64,000 nt of DNA from an uncultured Pseudomonadota bacterium. Its GTDB lineage: Bacteria > Pseudomonadota > Gammaproteobacteria > Steroidobacterales > Woeseiaceae. The position numbers and the translations under genes were made by a program. Below the pieces are notes generated by a model. That model was not told the DNA's origin. It ran no database searches and saw only the letters and a list, made by a program, of their open reading frames with translations. The stretch's first letter is position 1; every line of letters starts with the position of its first letter. The DNA lies in NCBI GenBank assembly GCA_913055625.1, contig CAJXJW010000002.1, positions 310,001-374,000 on the forward strand, written 5' to 3'. Shown here piece after piece: positions 1 to 7,831 of this stretch.

Positions 1-827
1 ACCAGATCGAGCGGCAACGGCTGATCGAGTTTCATGCCGGGCAGGTGACGCCCGACAACCTGACGATCTACATGATCGGCGACATCACGCTGGACGAGGC
101 GCGCAAGTCGGTCGAGCGCACGTTTGGCAAGTGGCGCGCGTCCGGGTCGCCGTCGGCGCGCCCGATCGGCGCCGCACCCGAGGCCCAGCCGAGAGTCATC
201 CTCGTCGACCAGCCCGGCGCCGCGTCGAGCACGATCATCGCCGGTCATGCGATCGCGCCGTGGAATGCGGACGATGCTGCGGCGCTCGCCATCGTCAACT
301 GGATCTTCGGCGGCAGCTTCGAGTCGCGCCTCAACATGAATCTCCGCGAGGACAAGGCCTGGTCCTACGGCTACGGCTCCGGTGTTGCGTCGAACCGCAG
401 CGGCGACCAGCTGCTGAGCCTGCAGGGACAGGTCCAGTCCGACCGGACTGCCGATGCGATGCTCGAGATCCGCCGCGAGTTCGTGGAATTCGCGTCGACG
501 CGGCCGCCGACGGACGACGAGGTGTCGCGGGCGAAGACGAACCGGATCCGCTCGCTGCCCGGCCAGTTCACGACGAACCGGGGCTTTCTCGGCAGCATAG
601 TCGCGTCGGACAGTTACGGGCTGCCGTTCGACTATGCGGGCGGCCGCGCCGAACGCTACGCCGCCGTCACGCGCGAGGCGGCCGAGGAACTCACCCGGAG
701 CACGTTCCGCCCGGATGACCTGTCGTGGGTCGTGGTCGGCGACCTCGCGTCCATCGAGGACGCGGTGCGGGAGCTCGGCTTCGGCGACGTCGAGGTCTGG
801 GACGCGTTCGGCAACCGCGTGCGCTAG
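1..827 (+). CDS. M16-family zinc peptidase, C-terminal part (cut by window edge)
   Basis: The reading frame is open from base 3, so the start and the N-terminal metal-binding half (HxxEH motif) lie outside the window. About 274 residues remain. They match the C-terminal M16 (insulinase/processing-peptidase) domain, with the typical segment RLNMNLREDKAWSYGYGSG near base 325 that forms the R...Y substrate-binding patch. M16 proteins are usually periplasmic or membrane-associated and often come as gene pairs. The stop TAG is at 825-827 and overlaps by 4 nt the end of the convergent exporter gene, so the two probably do not form a functional unit. Family assignment is good; substrate is unknown. 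Confidence 0.85.
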   Translation, partial: QIERQRLIEFHAGQVTPDNLTIYMIGDITLDEARKSVERTFGKWRASGSPSARPIGAAPEAQPRVILVDQPGAASSTIIAGHAIAPWNADDAAALAIVNWIFGGSFESRLNMNLREDKAWSYGYGSGVASNRSGDQLLSLQGQVQSDRTADAMLEIRREFVEFASTRPPTDDEVSRAKTNRIRSLPGQFTTNRGFLGSIVASDSYGLPFDYAGGRAERYAAVTREAAEELTRSTFRPDDLSWVVVGDLASIEDAVRELGFGDVEVWDAFGNRVR

Positions 828-2950
828 AGCGCCTCGACCAGCCGTCCGTTCGCGAGCCTGAGGATCCTGTCGCAGCTCGCGACTGCCGCCGGGCGGTGCG
901 CCACGATGATCTGCGTGCAACGTACCGAGCGCAGGGCATCGAGCAGTTGGCGCTCGGTGGCGACGTCCAGGTTCGCGGTGCCCTCGTCGAGAAACAGGAC
1001 GTCCGGGTTCGTGTAGAGCGCTCGGGCCAGCAACAGCCGCTGGCGCTGCCCGCCGGACAGCGTCGAGCCCATGTCGCCGACCAGGGTGTCATAGCCCATC
1101 GGCATGTCGATGATGTCATCGTGCAGGCAGGCGAGGCGAGCGGCACGCGCGATGCGCCCGGGGTCGGGTTCTTCGTCGAAGAATGCGATGTTGTCGGCGA
1201 GCGAGCCCGACAGCAGGCGGTCGTCCTGCATGACGGTACCGACCCGTCGGCGAAACCAGGACAGGTCCAGCGTCGGCAGCGGCGCATCATCGTAGCGAAC
1301 GACGCCGGCGTACGGCGCGTAAAGGCCCAGCAGCAGCTTGAGCAGCGTTGACTTGCCGCCGCCTGACGGGCCGACCACGCCGACGCGCTCGCCGGCGCGG
1401 ATCGCGGCGCACGCGTCGCGCAAGATCCAGGGCTCGCCATCGCCGAAACGAAACGACAGCCCCTCGATGTGCACATCACCGCGCAGCCGGCCCGTGGCGG
1501 GCACGGTGCTGCCGCTCGTCTCCGGCCAGGCATGCACGACGTCTTCGAGCCGTTCGCGGTGGATGCCGACGGTGCGGTACGCGAAGCATTGCTCCACGAG
1601 GCCGCGGGCGGCGCGCCCGAACTGTCCGCGCCAGGCCTGGAACGCGAAGAACATGCCGAGCGTCAGCCGCCCGTCCACCACGGCGTGTGCGCCGGCGTAG
1701 TAAACGGCGGCGTCCAGCGCGCCGTCCAGCAGGCGCCGTCCCGCGGCGGCGGCGATCGCGGTGCGCTGCAGCCGGATGCCGGCGTTCGCGGCATCCACGA
1801 ATGCGTTCTGCCAGCGCGCATGGCGTTCGGCCTCGCGGCCGAACAGTTTCAGTGGCCGTATCGCCCGCAGGGTTTCGAGGAAGACGGTCTGCAGGTCGGC
1901 GTCACGGGAAATTCGTTCCTGCGTCTGCCGCCGGACCCAGGGGAAGGCCGCGACGCGGGCGGCGAAACCGGCGCCGGTCGCGCCAAGGACGAGCGTGGCC
2001 ATGAGCGGCGAGTACGCGAACATGACGGCCAGCGTCGCGAGGCACAGCACGCCGTCGAGAACCACGGTGATGACGGCCGACGAGATGAGCTGCTGCAGCG
2101 GTGCGAGCGATGCGAAGCGCGACACGAGATCGCCGACGTGCCGTTCTTCGAAATACGCGACGGGCAGCCGGAACAGGTGCCGCAGCACGTTCGAGCGCAG
2201 CTGAAGACCCAGTACCTGGCCCAGGTGCAACCCGGCGGCAGAGCGCAGTGCTTCGACGACGGCCTGCGACAGGAACAGCAATGCGAATCCCAGCAGTATG
2301 CCGTTCAACAGGCCGAGATCCGCTCTCGCGATGGCCTCGTCGACGACGACCTGGTTGACGAGCGGCGCCAGCAGCGCAAGCGCCTGCAGCAGCACGGAGA
2401 GCCCCAGCATGTGCAGCAAGGCTCGAGCGAGGCCGGTCGATCTCGACCAGAAATCGGCGAGGCGAAGGCGCGGGCCGGGCTTGCCGAAGGCCCGGCCCCC
2501 GGCCGGCAGCATCTCGATCGCCACACCCGTGAACGACTGCGATGCTTGTTGCCACGACAGCCGGCGCACGCCGACGGCGGGGTCGTGCACATGGAGCACG
2601 CGGCGTCCCGCCCTGCGCAGCACGACGAAGTGGTCGAAGCGCCAGTGCAGGATGGCCGGCGTGCGCACCCGCCGAAGTTCGGCGAGTTCGGCCCGCAACG
2701 GCCGCGGCGCGAAGCCGCAGCGGGTGGCCGTGCGCAGTAGCGTCGCGAGGCTGCTGCCGCGCGCCGACACACGCAAGTGGCGGCGCAATTCCGCGATGCC
2801 GATGCGTTCGCCGTGATACGACGCGATCATCGCGAGGCAGGCGATGGCGCATTCGGCCCGGCGGACCTGGTGCAACATCGGCAGGCGCCGCGCGAAGCCG
2901 AAGCGCAGCGGCAGCCGGTCCCGTGCCACCGGTGCCGGCTTGGCCTTCAC
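824..2950 (-). CDS. Peptidase-domain ABC exporter (C39 protease + transmembrane + ATPase)
   Basis: A 708-residue exporter of the bacteriocin/microcin type, which cuts double-glycine leaders and exports the peptide. The N-terminal C39 domain has Q28, C34 (in AECAIACLAMIASYHG), a His in HWRFDHFVVL near residue 106 and an Asp in HVHDPAVG. The usual Gly after the catalytic Cys is Ala here. A hydrophobic six-helix region spans about 150-430. The C-terminal ATPase has Walker A GPSGGGKST, signature LSGGQRQR and Walker B with DEGTANLD. It lies 4 nt downstream of the HlyD-type adaptor, so the two form one operon. A TolC-like outer membrane partner and a cargo gene are not visible nearby. Confidence 0.92.
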   Translation of the reverse strand: MKAKPAPVARDRLPLRFGFARRLPMLHQVRRAECAIACLAMIASYHGERIGIAELRRHLRVSARGSSLATLLRTATRCGFAPRPLRAELAELRRVRTPAILHWRFDHFVVLRRAGRRVLHVHDPAVGVRRLSWQQASQSFTGVAIEMLPAGGRAFGKPGPRLRLADFWSRSTGLARALLHMLGLSVLLQALALLAPLVNQVVVDEAIARADLGLLNGILLGFALLFLSQAVVEALRSAAGLHLGQVLGLQLRSNVLRHLFRLPVAYFEERHVGDLVSRFASLAPLQQLISSAVITVVLDGVLCLATLAVMFAYSPLMATLVLGATGAGFAARVAAFPWVRRQTQERISRDADLQTVFLETLRAIRPLKLFGREAERHARWQNAFVDAANAGIRLQRTAIAAAAGRRLLDGALDAAVYYAGAHAVVDGRLTLGMFFAFQAWRGQFGRAARGLVEQCFAYRTVGIHRERLEDVVHAWPETSGSTVPATGRLRGDVHIEGLSFRFGDGEPWILRDACAAIRAGERVGVVGPSGGGKSTLLKLLLGLYAPYAGVVRYDDAPLPTLDLSWFRRRVGTVMQDDRLLSGSLADNIAFFDEEPDPGRIARAARLACLHDDIIDMPMGYDTLVGDMGSTLSGGQRQRLLLARALYTNPDVLFLDEGTANLDVATERQLLDALRSVRCTQIIVAHRPAAVASCDRILRLANGRLVEAL

Positions 2951-2954
2951 GCGC

Positions 2955-4250
2955 TCAGCCCGAGAGTTCGCGCAGCGGCGCCAGCAGCCACTGGAGCAGC
3001 GTGCGGTGATCCGTCGTCACGACGGCCGACAGCGTCATGTCCGGCTGCAGCGCCAGCTCCTCGCTACCCGCTGTGATGGCCGCCCGGTCGAGGGCCACGG
3101 TCGCCTTGTACACGGCACCGGCGAACGGTGCCGGCGATCGCAGCTCGGCCGGGCCGTACGCCGAGCGTGAGATGTCGACGAGGTGGCCGGTGACCGGGCC
3201 GAACGTCTGGCGCGGAAATGCCGCAATGTCCAGGCGCACGCTGTCGCCGGGCGTGAGGAAGCCCACCGCGTGCGGCGGCACCAGCAGGACCGCGACGAGC
3301 CGGGCGCCGTCCGGCAGGATCGTGACCAGCGGTGCGGCGCCGCCGACCTCCTGGCCCGCGTCGCCCTGGACGGCGACCACGGTGCCGGCGACGGGTGCCC
3401 GGACCGTGTAGCGGTGCGCGCTCTCGACGTCGAGGCGCGCCAGCCGCAATGCCTCGTGTTCGTCGTCCAGGCCGGCCAGCAGCCGGCGCCGCTCCGCCGC
3501 GAGCATCTGTCGTTCGAGCCGCGCGCGTTGCGAGGCCGCCCGCGCAGCGTCGAGACGCGTATCGAGCTCGAGCAGCGCAGAACGCGCCGCGAGCACCGCC
3601 TCCGACTGGCGGGCGAGCTCGATACTCGCGACGAACCCGTCGGCGGCGAGCGCCGCAAGCCGGGCCTGCTCGCCGACGGCCGACGCCAGCAGGTCGGCCT
3701 GCAAGCGTCGTCGCTCGGAGAGTCCGTGGTGATCGGCGAGCGCGCGTTCGAGCTCCAGTTCGAACAGCCGGTCGCGCAACGCGAATTCTTCCTCCAGCTC
3801 GTGCCGTTGCTGGCCGACGGCCTCCCGCCGACGGTCGATGACCCGCAACCGGTCGGTCGCCCCGGCCCCGGGCGGCGCCACGCCGGTCGCGACCGCGAAC
3901 AGGTCGTCGCCGGCCTCGACGCGGTCGCCGAGGCGCACGTTGCGGACCCGGAGGCGGCCGGGGCGCGGCGCGCGCAGCAGGACCAGGTCGTGGGTGGCGC
4001 CCACGAACCCCGGCACGATCTCCGTCCGCGGGAAACCGGTGTGCGCGAGGAAGATCAAGGCCAGCCCGAGCAGCGAGAGGAGCGCGGCGCTGGTGGCGGT
4101 CAGCGACGGCGGCTGCACGACCGACACGCAGCCCTGCAGGCGACGCCGCCGATCGCGCACGGCCGCGCCGCGGAACAAGGCCGACGGCGCCCCCGGACGC
4201 ACCATCGGCGCGGGCAACGGCGCCGCGCTGCGTGACGGCTTCGTCATCAT
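2955..4250 (-). CDS. HlyD-family periplasmic adaptor of the C39 exporter
   Basis: A 431-residue membrane fusion protein for type I secretion. It has a cytoplasmic N-terminus rich in Arg, one membrane helix at about 55-75 (ALLSLLGLALIFLAHTG), a biotinyl-lipoyl-like half domain (VLLRAPRPGRLRVRNVRLGD), a long helical hairpin rich in Arg/Glu/Leu (about 125-260), and a beta-barrel part with APVAGTVVAVQGDAGQEVGG. It is the first gene of a two-gene minus-strand operon with the C39 ABC exporter, 4 nt apart. Two adjacent ATG codons are available (4250 and 4247). The adaptor would bridge the inner-membrane exporter to an outer-membrane channel encoded elsewhere. Confidence 0.9.
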   Translation of the reverse strand: MMTKPSRSAAPLPAPMVRPGAPSALFRGAAVRDRRRRLQGCVSVVQPPSLTATSAALLSLLGLALIFLAHTGFPRTEIVPGFVGATHDLVLLRAPRPGRLRVRNVRLGDRVEAGDDLFAVATGVAPPGAGATDRLRVIDRRREAVGQQRHELEEEFALRDRLFELELERALADHHGLSERRRLQADLLASAVGEQARLAALAADGFVASIELARQSEAVLAARSALLELDTRLDAARAASQRARLERQMLAAERRRLLAGLDDEHEALRLARLDVESAHRYTVRAPVAGTVVAVQGDAGQEVGGAAPLVTILPDGARLVAVLLVPPHAVGFLTPGDSVRLDIAAFPRQTFGPVTGHLVDISRSAYGPAELRSPAPFAGAVYKATVALDRAAITAGSEELALQPDMTLSAVVTTDHRTLLQWLLAPLRELSG

Positions 4251-4372
4251 TCCGCCGACGCTACCCGCGCGAGCCGCGCCGAGCGGCCGGCAAAACTCCG
4301 TGAGTTCCGCGGATTGCCGTCCGGTCCTGCGGTTGGCGGCGTTTGTGCTGAATGTGGGCTATTATTCTCAGG

Positions 4373-5317
4373 ATGTGGCTGGGACCGGAAAGGGCGGCGA
4401 GGACGCCGACCGTGCTCGCGGCGCTCCTCGCCGGCGCCGCCTGCCTGGTGGTGCCGTCGACGGCGTCGCCGCAGGAGAGCGCCGCCGATGCGCGCGAACG
4501 CCTCGCATCGGAGATCGCGGCGGTCGAGCAGGTTGCGGGACCGGAGTCGCCGTCGCTGATTCCGCTGCTGGCCGACTATGCGGACCTTCTGGGCGAACCC
4601 GGCAGCCCGGGACCGCAGATCGCGCAGTATCGCCGCGCGGCCAGGATATCGGAGGACCACAACGGCGCCGACTCCGTTGCGCACGCAGAGCTGCTGCTGC
4701 GAGCCGGTATCGGGATCTACACCTACTCGCGTTCATCGCGCGGCGAGCGCTACCTCGAGGACGCGGAGGAAATATTCGCGGCGACCGTTGGCGACGAGGA
4801 CGCGACGACCGGTCTCGCACGCTTCTATCTCGGCCGCATCGAGTTTTCCGGCCAGCACTTCCGCCGGTCGGCCGCACACCTCGAGTCGGCGCTCGCCGGC
4901 TTTTCCGGCACTTCCGACGAGGACCGGAAGTACCAGCTCCTGATCCACTCGCTGCTCGTCGCAAATTACGAGAACTTGAACGACGATGCGGCGGCGACGC
5001 GTCACTGCCGCGCCATCGGCGCCGGCAATATGCTCGACCCGGACCAGGATTACCAGCCCATCTTCCGCGTGGCGCCGGTGTACCCGGCGTCGGCGCTGCG
5101 GAGCCGCTCGCAGGGCCACGTCGACCTCGCATTCACGGTGACCGACGAGGGGCGCGTCGCCGACGTGCAGGTCGTCGGCGGGAAGAGCAGCCAGGCCCTG
5201 CGGAAGGCGGCCGTCGATGCCGTTCGCAAATTCCGCTACGCGCCGCGCTACGAAGGCGGCGTGCCGGTGGCCGTGCACGACGTCACGACGCGCATCTCGT
5301 TCGAACTCGGTCGTTAG
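4373..5317 (+). CDS. Secreted/periplasmic protein with C-terminal TonB domain
   Basis: About 314 residues from ATG 4373; a GTG at 4352 in frame is an alternative. The N-terminus holds a hydrophobic stretch (PTVLAALLAGAACLVV) that could be a cleaved signal or an anchor. The middle (about 45-215) is helical and may be TPR-like. The last 90 residues form a TonB C-terminal domain: VAPVYPASALRSRSQGHVDL, then VTDEGRVADVQVVGG and AVRKFRYAP. Such proteins either energise outer membrane receptors or use the domain as a periplasmic binding fold. There is no proline-rich linker and no ExbBD beside it, so a classical TonB role is uncertain. Confidence 0.75.
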   Translation: MWLGPERAARTPTVLAALLAGAACLVVPSTASPQESAADARERLASEIAAVEQVAGPESPSLIPLLADYADLLGEPGSPGPQIAQYRRAARISEDHNGADSVAHAELLLRAGIGIYTYSRSSRGERYLEDAEEIFAATVGDEDATTGLARFYLGRIEFSGQHFRRSAAHLESALAGFSGTSDEDRKYQLLIHSLLVANYENLNDDAAATRHCRAIGAGNMLDPDQDYQPIFRVAPVYPASALRSRSQGHVDLAFTVTDEGRVADVQVVGGKSSQALRKAAVDAVRKFRYAPRYEGGVPVAVHDVTTRISFELGR

Positions 5318-5431
5318 CCTCCCCCTAACACGAACGCCACAGACCCTTCATCAAACGATAAGCCCGCTGTAAGAAACGGCCGCTAACGTTCTCGGCAGCT
5401 TGCGATTGCTTCGCTGAAAAGGGCTGAAAAA

Positions 5432-6214
5432 GTGGCGCCAAACTACCGAACCCTCTGGCTTTCGGACGTCCACCTCGGCACGCTTTCCAGCCGCGCCGAC
5501 GAACTGCTGCAGTTCATCGACGCGGTGGATGCCGAGCGCATCTATCTTGTCGGCGACATCGTCGACCTGCAGCGCATGAAGTCGAAACCCTGCTTCCCCG
5601 ACCTGCACCTGCGCGTGGTCACGGAACTGGCCCGCCGCGCCGCCGCCGGAACGAACATCGTGTTCATCCCCGGCAACCACGACCACGAGTTCCGGACGAT
5701 CGCCGGCCAGGAAATTCTCGGCATCCCGGTGCAGATCGAAGCCGTGCACGAGCGCGCGAATGGCGAACGCCTGCTGGTCATCCACGGCGACCTCCTGGAC
5801 GGGCAGATCCGGCAGGGCACGAACCTCGAGAAGTTCGGCGCCGCCGCGTACCACGTGCTCACCGAGGCGGATGTGCTGCTGAACCGATGGCGCCGTTTCC
5901 TCGGGCACGAGTACCTGTCGATCAGTGCCGGCATCAAGCGACGGCTGAAGGGCGCGCAGGAATACATCCGCCGCTTCGAGCGCGTCGCCGCCGACTACGC
6001 GCGATCGCGCGGCTTCGACGGCATCGTTTGCGGGCACATCCACCGGCCGAACCTGCGGCGCATCGACGGCTGCCTGTACGCGAACGACGGCGACTGGGTC
6101 GAGCACGGATCCGCGCTGGCCGAGACCCATGATGGCGGTCTGCAGATCCTTCGCTGGCAGGCGAACCGCCTCACGGTCGACGCCGCCGAAGAGACACGCT
6201 GGCTTGCCGCGTAG
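5432..6214 (+). CDS. LpxH-like calcineurin-type metallophosphoesterase
   Basis: A 260-residue cytoplasmic/peripheral phosphoesterase. All metal-binding motifs are present: WLSDVHLG near the start, GDIVD, GNHDHE, HGDLLDG and GHIHRPN. These are shared by UDP-2,3-diacylglucosamine diphosphatases and their paralogues, but the sequence is longer and more divergent than typical LpxH, so the substrate may differ. The start is GTG 5432 with GGG at 5421-5423 as a possible ribosome site. The stop is only 4 nt before the phosphatidylserine decarboxylase start, which suggests co-transcription and a membrane-lipid role. Confidence 0.85.
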   Translation: MAPNYRTLWLSDVHLGTLSSRADELLQFIDAVDAERIYLVGDIVDLQRMKSKPCFPDLHLRVVTELARRAAAGTNIVFIPGNHDHEFRTIAGQEILGIPVQIEAVHERANGERLLVIHGDLLDGQIRQGTNLEKFGAAAYHVLTEADVLLNRWRRFLGHEYLSISAGIKRRLKGAQEYIRRFERVAADYARSRGFDGIVCGHIHRPNLRRIDGCLYANDGDWVEHGSALAETHDGGLQILRWQANRLTVDAAEETRWLAA

Positions 6215-6218
6215 CGTT

Positions 6219-7145
6219 ATGGACACGATTCGTGGCGGCGTCGATCTCGCCGCTCCGCCGCAGCCGGCGCCGCTGTCGCAACGCACCGCGGCGGAGCGCC
6301 TGAACTTCCTGCTCACGAACCGGCTGCCGCGCCGCTGGCTGACGCTGTTCATGGGGCGTTTCAGCCGCATCCGCCAGCCGCTCGTCCGCAAGCTGTCGAT
6401 GGCGGTATGGCAGTTCTTCGTCGATGACCTGCGCCTGTACGAAGCGGAAAAGCCGTCGTTCGACAGCGTGCACGACTGCTTCGTGCGCAGGCTCGCGCCG
6501 GGCGCGCGGCCGATCGCCGCGGATCCGGACGTCATCGTGAGCCCCTGCGACGCGGTCGTCGGCGAGTTCGGCGTCGTGCGGCGGCAACAGGTGATCCAGG
6601 CGAAGGGCTTTCCCTATTCATTGCCGGAGCTGCTCGGCGACGCGACGCTGGCCGCGGAACTCGAGGGCGCGCGTTTCGTGACGTTGCGGCTGAAGTCCAG
6701 CATGTACCATCACTTCCACGCGCCCTGCGATGCGCGCCTGCGAGACGTTCGGCACATAGCCGGCGACACCTGGAACGTCAACCCGGTGGCACTGAAGACG
6801 GTCGAACGCCTGTTCTGCCGCAACGAACGGGCCGTGTTGCGCCTCGAGCCCGATCGCGCGGAGCAACCGCTCGTCATGGTGCCGGTTGCGGCGATCCTCG
6901 TCGCCAGCCTGCGCATCGAGGGCCTCGAAGCACCGTTGGGGCTGCGCTACGAAGGCCCGGAGGTCACCGCCCTCGACCGGCGCGTGAGCCGGGGCGAGCG
7001 GCTCGGCAACTTCGAGCACGGATCCACGATCATCCTGTTCGCCGCCGGCGAGACGCGTTTCGCCGAGACGGTGGCGACCGGTTCGACTCTTCGCATGGGC
7101 CAGCCCCTGCTCACGTTCAACGGCACTTACCGAGGCAAGACATGA
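6219..7145 (+). CDS. psd: Phosphatidylserine decarboxylase proenzyme
   Basis: A 308-residue proenzyme that makes phosphatidylethanolamine from phosphatidylserine at the inner membrane. The self-cleavage motif FEHGST puts the pyruvoyl-forming serine at S269, between G268 and T270. Asp111 in SPCDAVV and the histidines in MYHHFHAPCD (about 163-167) match the family's catalytic Asp and His. The start ATG 6219 is 4 nt after the upstream phosphoesterase; the frame is open upstream but overlaps that gene. The end overlaps the next gene by 4 nt (ATGA), so the three genes are likely translated together. Confidence 0.93.
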   Translation: MDTIRGGVDLAAPPQPAPLSQRTAAERLNFLLTNRLPRRWLTLFMGRFSRIRQPLVRKLSMAVWQFFVDDLRLYEAEKPSFDSVHDCFVRRLAPGARPIAADPDVIVSPCDAVVGEFGVVRRQQVIQAKGFPYSLPELLGDATLAAELEGARFVTLRLKSSMYHHFHAPCDARLRDVRHIAGDTWNVNPVALKTVERLFCRNERAVLRLEPDRAEQPLVMVPVAAILVASLRIEGLEAPLGLRYEGPEVTALDRRVSRGERLGNFEHGSTIILFAAGETRFAETVATGSTLRMGQPLLTFNGTYRGKT

Positions 7146-7831
7146 GTGATGTCACACCCCCCGATTCGACCGACGCCCGGCTCAGTTTCCGCGAGGAGCT
7201 GGCGCTGCAGCGCTGGGACGATCACCGTTACTACCATCACAGCCGCGTCAACCAGTCGCTGCACCTGTTGAGCGCGACCTGCTTCATGGGCTGTTATGCG
7301 CTGGTCTTCGTGAACCCGGGGCTGGCCGCGATGCTGGGCTGGATCGTGGCGATGTGCGCCCGCCAGGCCGGCCACTTTTTCTTCGAACCGCGGACCTACG
7401 ACACGGTCAATCACGCGACGCACGACCACAAGGAAGAGATCAAGGTGGGCTATAACCTGCACCGCAAGCGCGTCCTTCAGGGCATCTGGGCCCTGTCGCC
7501 GCTGCTGTTGCTCCTGAACCCGACGATGTTCGGCACGTTGCAGCCCGCGACGAATTCCGACGACTACTTCCGCAACCTGGCGTACCTGTGGATCTGGCTG
7601 GCCGTCGCGGCGCTCGCGGTCCGCACCGTGCACCTGTTCTTCATCCGGGACGTGCAGACGGGCCTCGTGTGGGCGACGAAGATCCTGACGGATCCGTTCA
7701 ACGACTTCCGCACCTATCTCAAGTCACCGCTGTACCTGATGCGCGGCGAGCTGATCGACCCGATGCAGCATGTGCATCACGATGATGCGGACGACCAGGA
7801 CGCCTCCGGGCTGGAAGCGGCCGCCCGCTGA
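7142..7831 (+). CDS. Mpo1/DUF962-like membrane protein, possible 2-hydroxy fatty acid dioxygenase
   Basis: A 229-residue membrane protein with about four hydrophobic segments (43-60, 63-75, 113-125, 145-162). It carries HSRVNQSLH (residues 33-41, pattern H-x3-N-x3-H) and QAGHFFFEPR (75-84). Both resemble the His motifs of the DUF962/Mpo1 family, whose yeast member is an Fe(II) dioxygenase in phytosphingosine alpha-oxidation. The assignment is by motif from memory only. Its start overlaps the psd stop (ATGA), which supports a lipid-related job. Its last 55 nt overlap the tail of the convergent aminotransferase gene. Confidence 0.65.
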   Translation: MSDVTPPDSTDARLSFREELALQRWDDHRYYHHSRVNQSLHLLSATCFMGCYALVFVNPGLAAMLGWIVAMCARQAGHFFFEPRTYDTVNHATHDHKEEIKVGYNLHRKRVLQGIWALSPLLLLLNPTMFGTLQPATNSDDYFRNLAYLWIWLAVAALAVRTVHLFFIRDVQTGLVWATKILTDPFNDFRTYLKSPLYLMRGELIDPMQHVHHDDADDQDASGLEAAAR

